Source of the DNA: Bacteroidia bacterium
GTDB taxonomy: Bacteria > Bacteroidota > Bacteroidia > Bacteroidales > Azobacteroidaceae
Direction of reading: 5' to 3'
Length of the DNA: 9,231 bases
NCBI GenBank assembly: GCA_025996815.1
Contig: BNTT01000124.1
Span: 1-9,231, forward strand
In this document: in pieces, positions 1 through 5,367 of the stretch
Layout of the letters: each line of letters starts with the position of its first letter
How positions within the stretch are numbered: the first letter of the stretch is position 1
The notes under the pieces: generated by a model
What the model was told of the DNA's origin: nothing
Databases searched by the model: none
What the model saw: the letters and a program-made list of their open reading frames with translations, nothing else
Program-made: the position numbers and the translations under genes

Positions 1-87
1 GTTATTGGGCTGCTCAATCTGGTTTACAATATGTTTCGTTACGAGCAGATAGTCCGCCTGCAACTGCAACCTGTAAGAGCAACATAA
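1..87 (+). CDS. C-terminal end of an IS transposase (partial, runs off the left edge)
   Basis: Frame 1 is open from the first base and ends at TAA 85-87, giving 28 residues that include NLVYNMFRYEQIVRL. This tail is typical of DDE transposases of the IS4/IS5 type: after the last catalytic acidic residue they end in a helix rich in N, Y, R and L, as in 'NLVYNxxRYxQIxRL'. Only the tail is visible, so the catalytic residues, length and exact IS family cannot be judged. The right end of the element should lie within the following one to two hundred bases. The 13-base sequence TTTTTAGAAGTCC at 256-268 is a possible terminal inverted repeat, but the left end is outside the window. The family guess rests on the tail motif alone. 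Confidence 0.7.
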   Translation, partial: VIGLLNLVYNMFRYEQIVRLQLQPVRAT

Positions 88-113
88 AAAATAATTTACA
101 ATTATAATATACT

Positions 114-130
114 GATAGATAGATAGATAG
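114..130. repeat. GATA tetranucleotide microsatellite
   Basis: GATA is repeated four times plus a final G, just after the transposase stop codon. It lies in very AT-rich, apparently noncoding sequence. It is a simple sequence repeat that could vary in copy number between strains; no function is evident. Confidence 0.6.
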
Positions 131-191
131 AAAAAAGATAGAAAAATTTTGGATTTTTAGAACAGATTTCAAAAAATAGTGTAACTTTGCG

Positions 192-360
192 CCGATTTTA
201 GACAAAGTTTTTAACGGACTTCGGCTTTGTTGAAAAATCAATTTGAAAAAAGTAGTTTTTAGAAGTCCCCTTAATTTAAATGGACTTCTAAAAAAATACC
301 AAATTTACATTTTGACTTTACAACAGAGCCGAAGTCCGTTTTAACTCTGCTCAAAATCGG
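192..360. repeat. 169-base nested imperfect palindrome (MITE-like or abutted IS ends)
   Basis: The two halves are near reverse complements along their whole length. The outer arms are CCGATTTT (192-199) and AAAATCGG (353-360). The middle arms, 213-232 and 321-340, match at all but one position and contain CGGACTTCGGC. The inner arms TTTTTAGAAGTCC (256-268) and GGACTTCTAAAAA (282-294) match perfectly over 13 bases, around an AT-rich centre. No open frame of note lies inside. It could be a non-autonomous MITE, two inverted copies of an IS end next to the transposase tail at 1-87, or a strong bidirectional hairpin. No target-site duplication is obvious at its edges, so transposition is inferred only. 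Confidence 0.6.
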
Positions 361-396
361 TTGTATATTTTTTGCCCTTCCTCACATACGCCACAT

Positions 397-434
397 AAAA
401 AAAACGCGGACAAACTCTTAATATCTATTTGTCC
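397..434 (-). terminator. Intrinsic terminator of the leftward small RNA
   Basis: Read on the minus strand, GGACAAA (434-428) pairs with TTTGTCC (414-408) across a 13-base loop. It is followed by GCG and then eight T (404-397). The seven-pair stem with its U tract is a plausible rho-independent terminator. It lies at the downstream end of the long hairpin at 434-545, on the same strand as the promoter at 676-707. Confidence 0.55.
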
Positions 435-670
435 TATGAGGTTCTCGACTACCTGAGTTACCAAATGAATGAGTTGCCCACGCCAACCGGCGTGAACGTC
501 ACTTAATTTTTTTGGTAACTCCTTGAAATTGTCGAGATTTCATAGAACCAATCGTAAGCTAAACGCTTTTTCCAATCTTAAAATGTGCGTATTACCACAT
601 TTATGTCTTCATAATCTCCTATTGTTTAATAAGTTATCACTTGTATTTACTTGTCTCTCTTGTAAATATC
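397..670 (-). ncRNA. Candidate structured small RNA, about 270 nt, family not recognised
   Basis: A complete transcription unit without a convincing protein gene can be read on the minus strand. A consensus Bacteroidota promoter (676-707) predicts a start near 670, and an intrinsic terminator ends at 397. In RNA order there is first a small hairpin, AAATGTG/CACATTT (602-581). A long interrupted hairpin follows. Its basal arms are CTATGAAATCTCGAC (545-531) and GTCGAGAACCTCATAG (449-434), next a perfect 11-pair helix GAGTTACCAAA/TTTGGTAACTC (521-511 with 465-455), and at the tip CACGCC/GGCGTG (494-489 with 484-479). The longest ATG frame I noticed is 14 codons (start 543-541). The single long hairpin with internal bulges recalls 6S RNA in outline, but I see no sequence match to 6S, tmRNA, RNase P RNA or SRP RNA. 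A leader peptide or a relic of a mobile element are alternatives. The transcript ends are inferred. Confidence 0.45.
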
Positions 671-675
671 GGCTG

Positions 676-707
676 CAAAGGTAACACAAATATTTTGATT
701 GCACAAA
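676..707 (-). promoter_or_regulatory. Leftward Bacteroidota-type promoter of the small RNA
   Basis: On the minus strand the -33 element TTTG (707-704) is separated by 20 bases from the -7 box TACCTTTG (683-676), a full match to TTTG-N19-21-TAnnTTTG. It points away from the oxidoreductase gene, and no protein gene lies to its left until the transposase tail. The same TACCTTTGC box precedes trpD and both DUF5618-like genes in this window. Confidence 0.65.
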
Positions 708-726
708 ATTTTCAGAAAGTTTTTTG

Positions 727-734
727 TAAATTTG
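727..734 (+). promoter_or_regulatory. -7 box of the oxidoreductase promoter
   Basis: TAAATTTG matches TAnnTTTG and lies 53 bases before the ATG at 788. No TTTG stands at the usual 19 to 21 base distance, so only the -7 half is supported. The box is 20 bases to the right of the leftward promoter at 676-707, so the two would fire divergently from about 60 bases of DNA. Confidence 0.4.
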
Positions 735-787
735 CAGCGGAAAGTTTTATGAAATTCAATAGTAAACAATAAAAATACATTATTATC

Positions 788-1756
788 ATGGGAAAAACTT
801 ATAATTGGGGCATTTTGAGTGCGGCGAGAATCGCCAACAAATTTGCCGATGGGTTGAAAGAGTTGCCCAATGCCAATCGCTATGCCGTTGCGGCGCGGTC
901 GTGGGAGCGGGCGGATGCCTTCAGAGCGCAGCACGGGTTTGCAAAAGCCTACGGCTCGTATGAAGAGATGCTTGCCGACCCGAATGTGGATGTGGTGTAT
1001 ATTGCCACGACTAACAATTTGCATTTCGAGCACACGATGATGTGCTTGGAGGCGGGGAAAGCCGTTTTGTGCGAAAAGCCGTTTGCCTCCAACCTGTTGC
1101 AGGTGGAAGAGATGGTGAAAAAAGCCCGCGAAAAAAATGTCTTCCTGATGGAAGGCTTGTGGAGCCGTTTTTTGCCCTGTATGATGCAGTTCAAGGCGGA
1201 AATGGAGCGCGGCACTATCGGAAAGCCGCTGCTGTTTCAATGCAATTTCGGCTTCATCACGCCGTTCGACCCCAACCACAGGGTGTATAATCCCGCATTG
1301 GGCGGCGGCTCAATCCCCGACATCGGCATTTATCCGATTTTCGTGGCGATGTATCTGTTCGGCAAGCCGGAAGAAATCAGGGTAACCTCCGTGCCCGCGC
1401 CGACCGGAACGGATCTTACCACGTCCATTCTGTTTAAGCACAAAGGCGGCGAAATCAGTCTGTTAACGTCTTCTTTTGCAATGATTTTGAGCAACGATGC
1501 CATCCTCTACGGCTCCGGCGGTCGTCTGAAACTGCACGAGATGTTTAACAAGCCCACGCGACTTTCGGGCAAGTGGAACGATGGCTACGAAGCAGATATT
1601 CAAGTGCATTCCGTTGGCAACGGCTATAATTATGAGGCAGCCGAAGTGATGGCGTGCTTGGATAGGGGAATGCCGGAAAGCGAGGGAATGTCGTGGCAGT
1701 TCTCGCTCGACCTTATGCAAGTCCTTGACGAAGTAATTAGAAAAGCGGCTCGCTAA
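788..1756 (+). CDS. Gfo/Idh/MocA-family NAD(P)-dependent oxidoreductase
   Basis: The 322-residue product is the usual length for this family of soluble, NAD(P)-dependent dehydrogenases acting on sugars, cyclitols or trans-dihydrodiols. The N-terminal Rossmann segment is WGILSAARIANKF (7-19), followed by the signature lysine motif CEKPFASN (95-102). GGGSIPDIGIYP (172-183) supplies the Asp and Tyr (D178, Y182) used in catalysis by the dimeric dihydrodiol dehydrogenase branch. The C-terminal half is the family's mixed sheet dimer domain. The second glycine of the dinucleotide loop is replaced by alanine (SAAR rather than GxGR). ATG 788 is chosen because the Rossmann strand begins six residues later and a -7 box lies upstream. 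It appears monocistronic, with its own terminator at 1775-1812. The substrate cannot be told from sequence; the neighbours give no clue. Confidence 0.88.
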   Translation: MGKTYNWGILSAARIANKFADGLKELPNANRYAVAARSWERADAFRAQHGFAKAYGSYEEMLADPNVDVVYIATTNNLHFEHTMMCLEAGKAVLCEKPFASNLLQVEEMVKKAREKNVFLMEGLWSRFLPCMMQFKAEMERGTIGKPLLFQCNFGFITPFDPNHRVYNPALGGGSIPDIGIYPIFVAMYLFGKPEEIRVTSVPAPTGTDLTTSILFKHKGGEISLLTSSFAMILSNDAILYGSGGRLKLHEMFNKPTRLSGKWNDGYEADIQVHSVGNGYNYEAAEVMACLDRGMPESEGMSWQFSLDLMQVLDEVIRKAAR

Positions 1757-1774
1757 CCACCCCTGACTGACATT

Positions 1775-1812
1775 AAGCGCGTTAAATACATTTGTATTTA
1801 ACGCGCTTTTTT
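1775..1812 (+). terminator. Strong intrinsic terminator after the oxidoreductase gene
   Basis: AAGCGCGTTAAATACA (1775-1790) pairs perfectly with TGTATTTAACGCGCTT (1793-1808), 16 base pairs, and a T run continues to 1812. It lies 18 bases after the stop codon. The stem is AT-rich near the loop and GC-rich near its base. The tract reads as A's before the stem only weakly, so rightward termination is the main role. Confidence 0.8.
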
Positions 1813-2037
1813 ATGCTTAACCTTTATTAACAACACCATTTTTACACAACATAATCAACTGAAACCCAGCGAATTATAATCAAACATTTAGACTAAATTT
1901 TAGCACTATTGGAGAGTATTTTTCATAAAAGCCGCCAGAGGCATTCAAAAATGTTAAAACGCTATTGTAAATCATCATATATCAGTTAATTACGTTAGTT
2001 ATTTAAATTAAATTTTAAGTATATTTTGAGAGGTCAG
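1813..2037. other. AT-rich intergenic stretch without a recognisable gene
   Basis: Neither strand gives a plausible protein here; a minus-strand frame that enters from 2451 is a shadow of the regulator gene. I see no tRNA, repeat or convincing hairpin. The sequence is strongly AT-rich and leads into the promoter region of the XRE-type gene. Confidence 0.5.
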
Positions 2038-2070
2038 TTTGTACATTTGCATTATTAAATACATTTGTAT
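2038..2070 (+). promoter_or_regulatory. Possible upstream promoter/operator of the XRE-type gene
   Basis: TTTG at 2038-2041 lies 18 bases before TACATTTG (2060-2067), a slightly short match to the Bacteroidota promoter. The box overlaps the interrupted palindrome ATACA-TT-TGTAT (2059-2070). A related half-palindrome ATACAATTGTGAT is at 2094-2106, just before the main promoter. These could be operators for self-regulation by the HTH protein, but this is inference from position and symmetry only. Confidence 0.25.
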
Positions 2071-2105
2071 AAATTCGGTGTATGCAAAGTAAAATACAAT
2101 TGTGA

Positions 2106-2137
2106 TTTGCAGTTGTAAAAAATTATATATACCTTTG
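2106..2137 (+). promoter_or_regulatory. Main promoter of the XRE-type regulator
   Basis: TTTG (2106-2109), a 20-base spacer and TACCTTTG (2130-2137) match the Bacteroidota consensus exactly. Transcription should begin near 2144, which excludes the GTG at 2102 as start codon and supports the ATG at 2168. Confidence 0.75.
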
Positions 2138-2167
2138 CATCGCACAAAAACAAATACATATATAAAT

Positions 2168-2650
2168 ATGAAAAACAGGATAAAAACACTTATGGACGGC
2201 GGCGGATACACGCCGGTCACCTTTGCCGCACACATCGGAATCAACCCGCAAACGATGACGGCAACCCTGAAGCGCAACGAAAACGTGAGCACCCCCATCC
2301 TCATGGCGATTCTGAAAAAGTACGACAACATCAACGCCGACTGGCTCCTCTTCGGACAAGAGCCAATGTACAAAAACGGCGGCACAGAACAGCCCCAACA
2401 GCGACAAATGCCGCCCCTGTTCCCACAAAACACAGACACAATATCCGTCACCCAGCGTCCTCCGAAAACCTCCGCCCCCCTGCCCGAACAGCACAGGGAT
2501 ACGCCCGAACAGCCGCCTGTGGAAAAGCCCGCCGAACAGGTGAAATATCAGGAAGTGGTAGTCGAAAAAGAAAAATTAGTAGTCAAAAAAGCCTCCAGAG
2601 TGATTGTTTATTATGCCGACAATACGTTTGATAGCTTTGTGCCGGAATAA
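2168..2650 (+). CDS. XRE/CI-repressor-like helix-turn-helix protein
   Basis: The protein has 160 residues from ATG 2168. An in-frame GTG at 2102 would add 22 residues but lies upstream of the expected transcription start. Residues 14-63 form a lambda-repressor-like helix-turn-helix: FAAHIGINPQTMTATLKR is the turn and recognition region, and ILKKYDNINADWLLFGQEPM (48-67) matches the closing helix of Bacteroidota phage-repressor-like proteins. Residues 72-125 are a proline- and glutamine-rich linker. A charged strand-forming tail, YQEVVVEKEKLVVKK, ends in RVIVYYADNTFDSFVPE (144-160). There is no peptidase (LexA/CI Ser-Lys) domain. It probably binds DNA as a dimer and may regulate itself or the next transcription unit, but no target is shown by the sequence. 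It could be a domesticated prophage or mobile-element regulator. Confidence 0.75.
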   Translation: MKNRIKTLMDGGGYTPVTFAAHIGINPQTMTATLKRNENVSTPILMAILKKYDNINADWLLFGQEPMYKNGGTEQPQQRQMPPLFPQNTDTISVTQRPPKTSAPLPEQHRDTPEQPPVEKPAEQVKYQEVVVEKEKLVVKKASRVIVYYADNTFDSFVPE

Positions 2651-2653
2651 AAA

Positions 2654-2689
2654 ATTGGAATTTTGCAAAATATTTTGGCAAATTCCAAT
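2654..2689 (+). terminator. Hairpin after the XRE-type gene
   Basis: ATTGGAATTT (2654-2663) pairs with AAATTCCAAT (2680-2689), and further pairing of TGC with GCA is possible past a bulged T. It starts four bases after the stop codon. The stem is AT-rich and no T run follows, so termination is uncertain. The right arm overlaps the -33 element of the next promoter, so the hairpin could also influence that promoter. Confidence 0.35.
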
Positions 2690-2706
2690 AATTATGACTA
2701 TCTTTG
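2674..2706 (+). promoter_or_regulatory. Promoter of the AlbA_2 gene and, by read-through, pyrKD
   Basis: TTTG (2674-2677) and TATCTTTG (2699-2706) are 21 bases apart, matching the Bacteroidota consensus. The predicted start near 2713 leaves a leader of about 190 bases that contains the palindrome cassette at 2749-2864. No other promoter is evident before pyrK. Confidence 0.6.
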
Positions 2707-2748
2707 CAGGCAAAAATAGCAGTATGAGTAATCAGAAATCGCTTTTAC

Positions 2749-2864
2749 AGTCCCGCAGGGACTACACTTTATTAACCGTAGGCTTCAGCCTACGGTGTAG
2801 GAGGTGTCCACTTCCCATTAGCCCTGCAAGGGCGGTACTTGAGAATGTGTCGTCCCTGCGGGAC
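2749..2864. repeat. Cassette of four small palindromes, REPIN-like
   Basis: Four GC-rich palindromes lie in AT-rich leader DNA. P1 is AGTCCC-GCA-GGGACT (2749-2763). P2 has arms ACCGTAGGCT and AGCCTACGGT around TC (2775-2796). P3 is GCCCT-GCA-AGGGC (2821-2833). P4 is GTCCC-TGC-GGGAC (2852-2864). P1 and P4 are reverse complements over TCCCGCAGGGAC, so the cassette as a whole has inverted ends, the layout of a REPIN or small MITE. Short palindromes of this look are often dispersed in Bacteroidota genomes; copy number elsewhere cannot be seen here. In the mRNA they would form consecutive stems before the AlbA_2 start codon. Confidence 0.6.
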
Positions 2865-2902
2865 AATAAAAATTCCCAATTAATTACCCCAAACGCTACA
2901 AT

Positions 2903-4513
2903 ATGAACAAAGAAAAAATAAAATCCCTATTGCTACAGGCTGCTGAAACAGACAAGGTAGAGTTTAAGACCTCGTTTACCGACGAGGTGATTGTTTCGTT
3001 GGTGGCTTTTTCCAACGCGAAAGGGGGCACGGTGTATGTTGGAGTGGGCAACGATGGAGCTATTATAGGGGTGCAGTTGCAGAAAGAAACGACTGCGCAG
3101 TGGCTCAATGAAATTCGGACTAAAACTGCTCCGATACTTATTCCCGATGTTGAAGTGCTGGAAATGGATGAAAAAACGGTCGTTTCGTTCAGCATAGATG
3201 AATATCCGATAAAGCCGGTTGCTGTCAAGGGGAGGTATTACAAGCGGGTGCGAAATACCAATCAATTGCTTGAGGCTTCGGACGTAATGAATTTGCATTT
3301 GCAGTCAATGAATTCCAGTTGGGATGCTTTTTCCGACACTACGCACTCGATTGATGACCTCTCTTTGGAAAAAGTACAGGTTGCCATTGAAACGATGAAA
3401 AATCATGGGGTGACCATCAATGAGGCACCTCTGGCGTTCCTCTTGAAATACAATTTGCTCCGCGCCGACAAGCCCACAAATGCGGCGTATCTCATGTTTA
3501 AAAAGGATGATTCATTTCTCACCACTATCGAACTGGGGCGGTTTCAGGATGCGATAACCATCAAAGATTCGGCGCGCACAAAGGCAGATATTCTTTCGCA
3601 AGTGGAGCAGGTGCTGGAATATGTTAAAAAGCACATCAACATGGAGGTGATTATCACGGGCGAGGCGCAAAACACGCAGAGGTGGGAATATCCGCTCGAA
3701 GCGATTCGTGAAATTGTGCTCAACATGATTGTTCACCGCGACTATCGTGCATCGTCCGACTCCATAGTCAAGATATTTAACGACAAGATAGAGTTTTACA
3801 ATCCGGGACGTTTGCCCGACGATATTTCTATAAATGATTTATTGTCAAACAATTACAAGTCAACTCCTCGAAACAAGTTGATAGCCGACTTCTGCAAAGA
3901 TTTAGGCTGGATAGAAAAATACGGCTCAGGCATCCAACGCATCCTAAACCAGTTCAAGGATTACGGTTTGCCCGCACCGGAATTTAGACAAATATCCGAG
4001 GGCTTTCAAGTCATGGCTTTCGCCGCGGAAAAAGATATAGAAGATGTCACAGAAGGAACTGTGGAGAAAACTGTGGAAGAAACTGTGGAGAAAACTGTTC
4101 CAAAGGAAAGCACAGAGAAAACTGTGGAGAAAACTGTGAAAAAAACTGTGGAGAAAACTATTCCAGAGGAAAGTACAGAGAAAACTGTGGAAGAAACTGT
4201 GGAGAAAACTGTGGAGAAAACTGTTCCAGAGGAAAGTACAGAGAAAACTGTGGAAGAAACTGTGGAGAAAACTGTGGAGAAAACTGTTCCAGAGGAAAGT
4301 ACAGAGAAAACTGTGGAGAAAACTGTGGAGAAAATTTTAGAACTAATACAAAAAAATCCAACAATAACACAGTCAGAACTGGTAGAAACAATAGGATTGA
4401 CACGAAGGGGTGTAGAATGGAACATATCCAAACTCAAAGAGCAAGGCTTATTGGAGCGTGTAGGTCCCGATAAAGGAGGCTATTGGAGAATAAACATAAA
4501 AGAAACTCTATGA
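2903..4513 (+). CDS. AlbA_2/Schlafen-type, RecG-related DNA-binding protein with EKTV repeats
   Basis: The product has 536 residues. Residues about 14-130 are an AlbA_2 (Schlafen AlbA) domain, with E20-F-K, the signature AFSNAKGGTVYVGVGNDG (35-52) and YYKRVRNTN (112-120). Residues 263-345 match the COG2865 'RecG-related' C-terminal module: EAIREIVLNMIVHRDY (266-281), FYNPGRLPDDI (298-308) and KYGSGIQRI (339-347). This is a GHKL-like fold and not a helicase motor. Residues 385-476 are a repetitive EKTV/ESTEKTV linker. A winged-helix domain with IGLTRRGVEWNISKLKEQG (497-515) closes the protein. The family includes putative transcription regulators and proteins near defence or mobile genes; the role of this one is unknown. 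The stop overlaps the ATG at 4510 as ATGA, coupling it to pyrK. ATG 2903 is chosen because the domain begins at once and no in-frame upstream start is better placed. Confidence 0.8.
   Translation: MNKEKIKSLLLQAAETDKVEFKTSFTDEVIVSLVAFSNAKGGTVYVGVGNDGAIIGVQLQKETTAQWLNEIRTKTAPILIPDVEVLEMDEKTVVSFSIDEYPIKPVAVKGRYYKRVRNTNQLLEASDVMNLHLQSMNSSWDAFSDTTHSIDDLSLEKVQVAIETMKNHGVTINEAPLAFLLKYNLLRADKPTNAAYLMFKKDDSFLTTIELGRFQDAITIKDSARTKADILSQVEQVLEYVKKHINMEVIITGEAQNTQRWEYPLEAIREIVLNMIVHRDYRASSDSIVKIFNDKIEFYNPGRLPDDISINDLLSNNYKSTPRNKLIADFCKDLGWIEKYGSGIQRILNQFKDYGLPAPEFRQISEGFQVMAFAAEKDIEDVTEGTVEKTVEETVEKTVPKESTEKTVEKTVKKTVEKTIPEESTEKTVEETVEKTVEKTVPEESTEKTVEETVEKTVEKTVPEESTEKTVEKTVEKILELIQKNPTITQSELVETIGLTRRGVEWNISKLKEQGLLERVGPDKGGYWRINIKETL
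4106..4330 (+). repeat. In-frame 63-base tandem repeat inside the AlbA_2 gene
   Basis: Three full units (4106-4168, 4169-4231, 4232-4294) and a partial fourth encode 21 residues each, starting ESTEKTV and ending PE. The second and third units are identical base for base; the first differs at several bases. Each unit is itself built from a 12-base motif, GAGAAAACTGTG (EKTV), which also occurs in the preceding 4055-4105. Both periods are multiples of three, so gain or loss of units would change linker length without breaking the frame. Identity of adjacent units suggests recent slippage or unequal recombination. Confidence 0.85.
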
Positions 4514-4515
4514 TA

Positions 4516-5367
4516 ATGAAACATATAGCCGATTGGACAGTAAGCGAAAACAGCCAACTTTCAGCCGATTTTTGCCTGCTGAAAGTGCGTCTGAATGACG
4601 AACTGCCGGAGATACGTCCCGGTCAGTTTGTCCAAATTCTGGTGCCCAATGCGCCGCATACATTCCTGCGCCGTCCGATTTCTGTCCATTTTGTGGATTA
4701 TGACAGGCGCGAATTGTGGCTGCTGGTGCAAATTGTGGGCGACGGCTCGCGCCAATTGAGCAAGATGCAAGTGGGCGAATCCCTGAACATTGTTTATCCG
4801 CTCGGAAATGGCTTTACGCTGCCCAGCCCCTCTCAGGGGGAAAGAGGGGCTTTTTTGCTCATCGGCGGCGGCGCAGGCACTGCCCCTCTGCTGTATCTGG
4901 GCAAACAACTCCGCGATTTAGGGTATCAACCGACATTTTTATTGGGCGGACGCACCAAAAATCAATTGTTGCAACTCTCCGAATTTGAAAAATACGGCGA
5001 AGTGCACACTACCACAGAAGACGGCAGTTTCGGCGAAAAGGGATTTGTTACTAATCACTCCATTATACAAATGTATTTTGATGATATACAAAAGCATAGA
5101 TTCGATATGCAAACGCACTCAAACGATGGAATGCAAATGTATGTACCCTCGTTATACATATATGTTTGTGGTCCCAAGCCGATGATGATGGCGGTTGCCA
5201 AACTCGCCAAGCAAAATGATATTCCGTGCGAAGTATCGCTCGAAAACAGGATGGCGTGCGGCATCGGCGCGTGTTTGTGCTGCGTGGAAAAAACGACTTA
5301 CGGTAATGCCTGCGTATGCACGGCGGGACCGGTTTTTAATATAAATCAATTGAAATGGCAAATTTAG
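4516..5367 (+). CDS. pyrK: Dihydroorotate dehydrogenase B, electron-transfer subunit PyrK
   Basis: PyrK carries FAD and a [2Fe-2S] cluster and links NAD+ reduction to PyrD in the cytoplasmic class 1B dihydroorotate dehydrogenase of pyrimidine synthesis. From ATG 4516 the protein has 283 residues. FLRRPISV (50-57) is the FAD-binding RxxS motif, [16 protein letters not shown] (114-129) the NAD-side pyrophosphate loop, and YVCGPKPMM the ferredoxin-reductase C-terminal signature. C248, C253, C256 and C268 in CGIGACLCC...CTAGPVF ligate the cluster. ATG 4516 gives the normal N-terminus (MKHIADWTV); ATG 4510, overlapping the previous stop as ATGA, is nearly as good, and ATG 4483 seems too early. Two oddities: a short insert SPSQGERG encoded by a terminator-like hairpin, and an extra stretch of about 20 residues before YVCGP. 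It overlaps pyrD by 13 bases. Confidence 0.92.
   Translation: MKHIADWTVSENSQLSADFCLLKVRLNDELPEIRPGQFVQILVPNAPHTFLRRPISVHFVDYDRRELWLLVQIVGDGSRQLSKMQVGESLNIVYPLGNGFTLPSPSQGERGAFLLIGGGAGTAPLLYLGKQLRDLGYQPTFLLGGRTKNQLLQLSEFEKYGEVHTTTEDGSFGEKGFVTNHSIIQMYFDDIQKHRFDMQTHSNDGMQMYVPSLYIYVCGPKPMMMAVAKLAKQNDIPCEVSLENRMACGIGACLCCVEKTTYGNACVCTAGPVFNINQLKWQI
4825..4856 (+). other. Terminator-like hairpin within the pyrK coding sequence
   Basis: AGCCCCTCT (4825-4833) pairs with AGAGGGGCT (4843-4851), nine pairs with six G-C, around a nine-base loop, and the T run continues through 4856. On sequence alone this is an intrinsic terminator, yet it lies in frame inside pyrK, encoding the SPSQGERG linker between the FAD and NAD modules. 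Translation would normally prevent it folding. It may be a dispersed palindrome captured in the gene, or may cause polarity when translation falters. Confidence 0.55.

Noticed and set aside
434..545. Integron attC site
   Set aside because: The fold is long and bulged like an attC, but the core GTTRRRY/RYYYAAC boxes are not at the ends and no integrase or cassette array is present.
647..1279. Minus-strand open frame of 210 codons opposite the oxidoreductase
   Set aside because: It lies antisense to a gene with clear Rossmann and EKP motifs, shows no recognisable domain, and is rich in H, F and R as expected of a shadow frame.
2102..2167. GTG start giving the XRE-type protein 22 extra residues
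   Set aside because: The codon lies between the -33 and -7 elements of a consensus promoter, so it would not be in the main transcript, and the extension has no family similarity.
4055..4330. CRISPR-like array
   Set aside because: Units are directly contiguous without unique spacers and translate as an in-frame protein repeat.
4006..4437. Minus-strand repetitive protein frame (STVFSTV repeats)
   Set aside because: It is the antisense reading of the EKTV repeat; the repeat keeps every frame open. No promoter or start context supports it.
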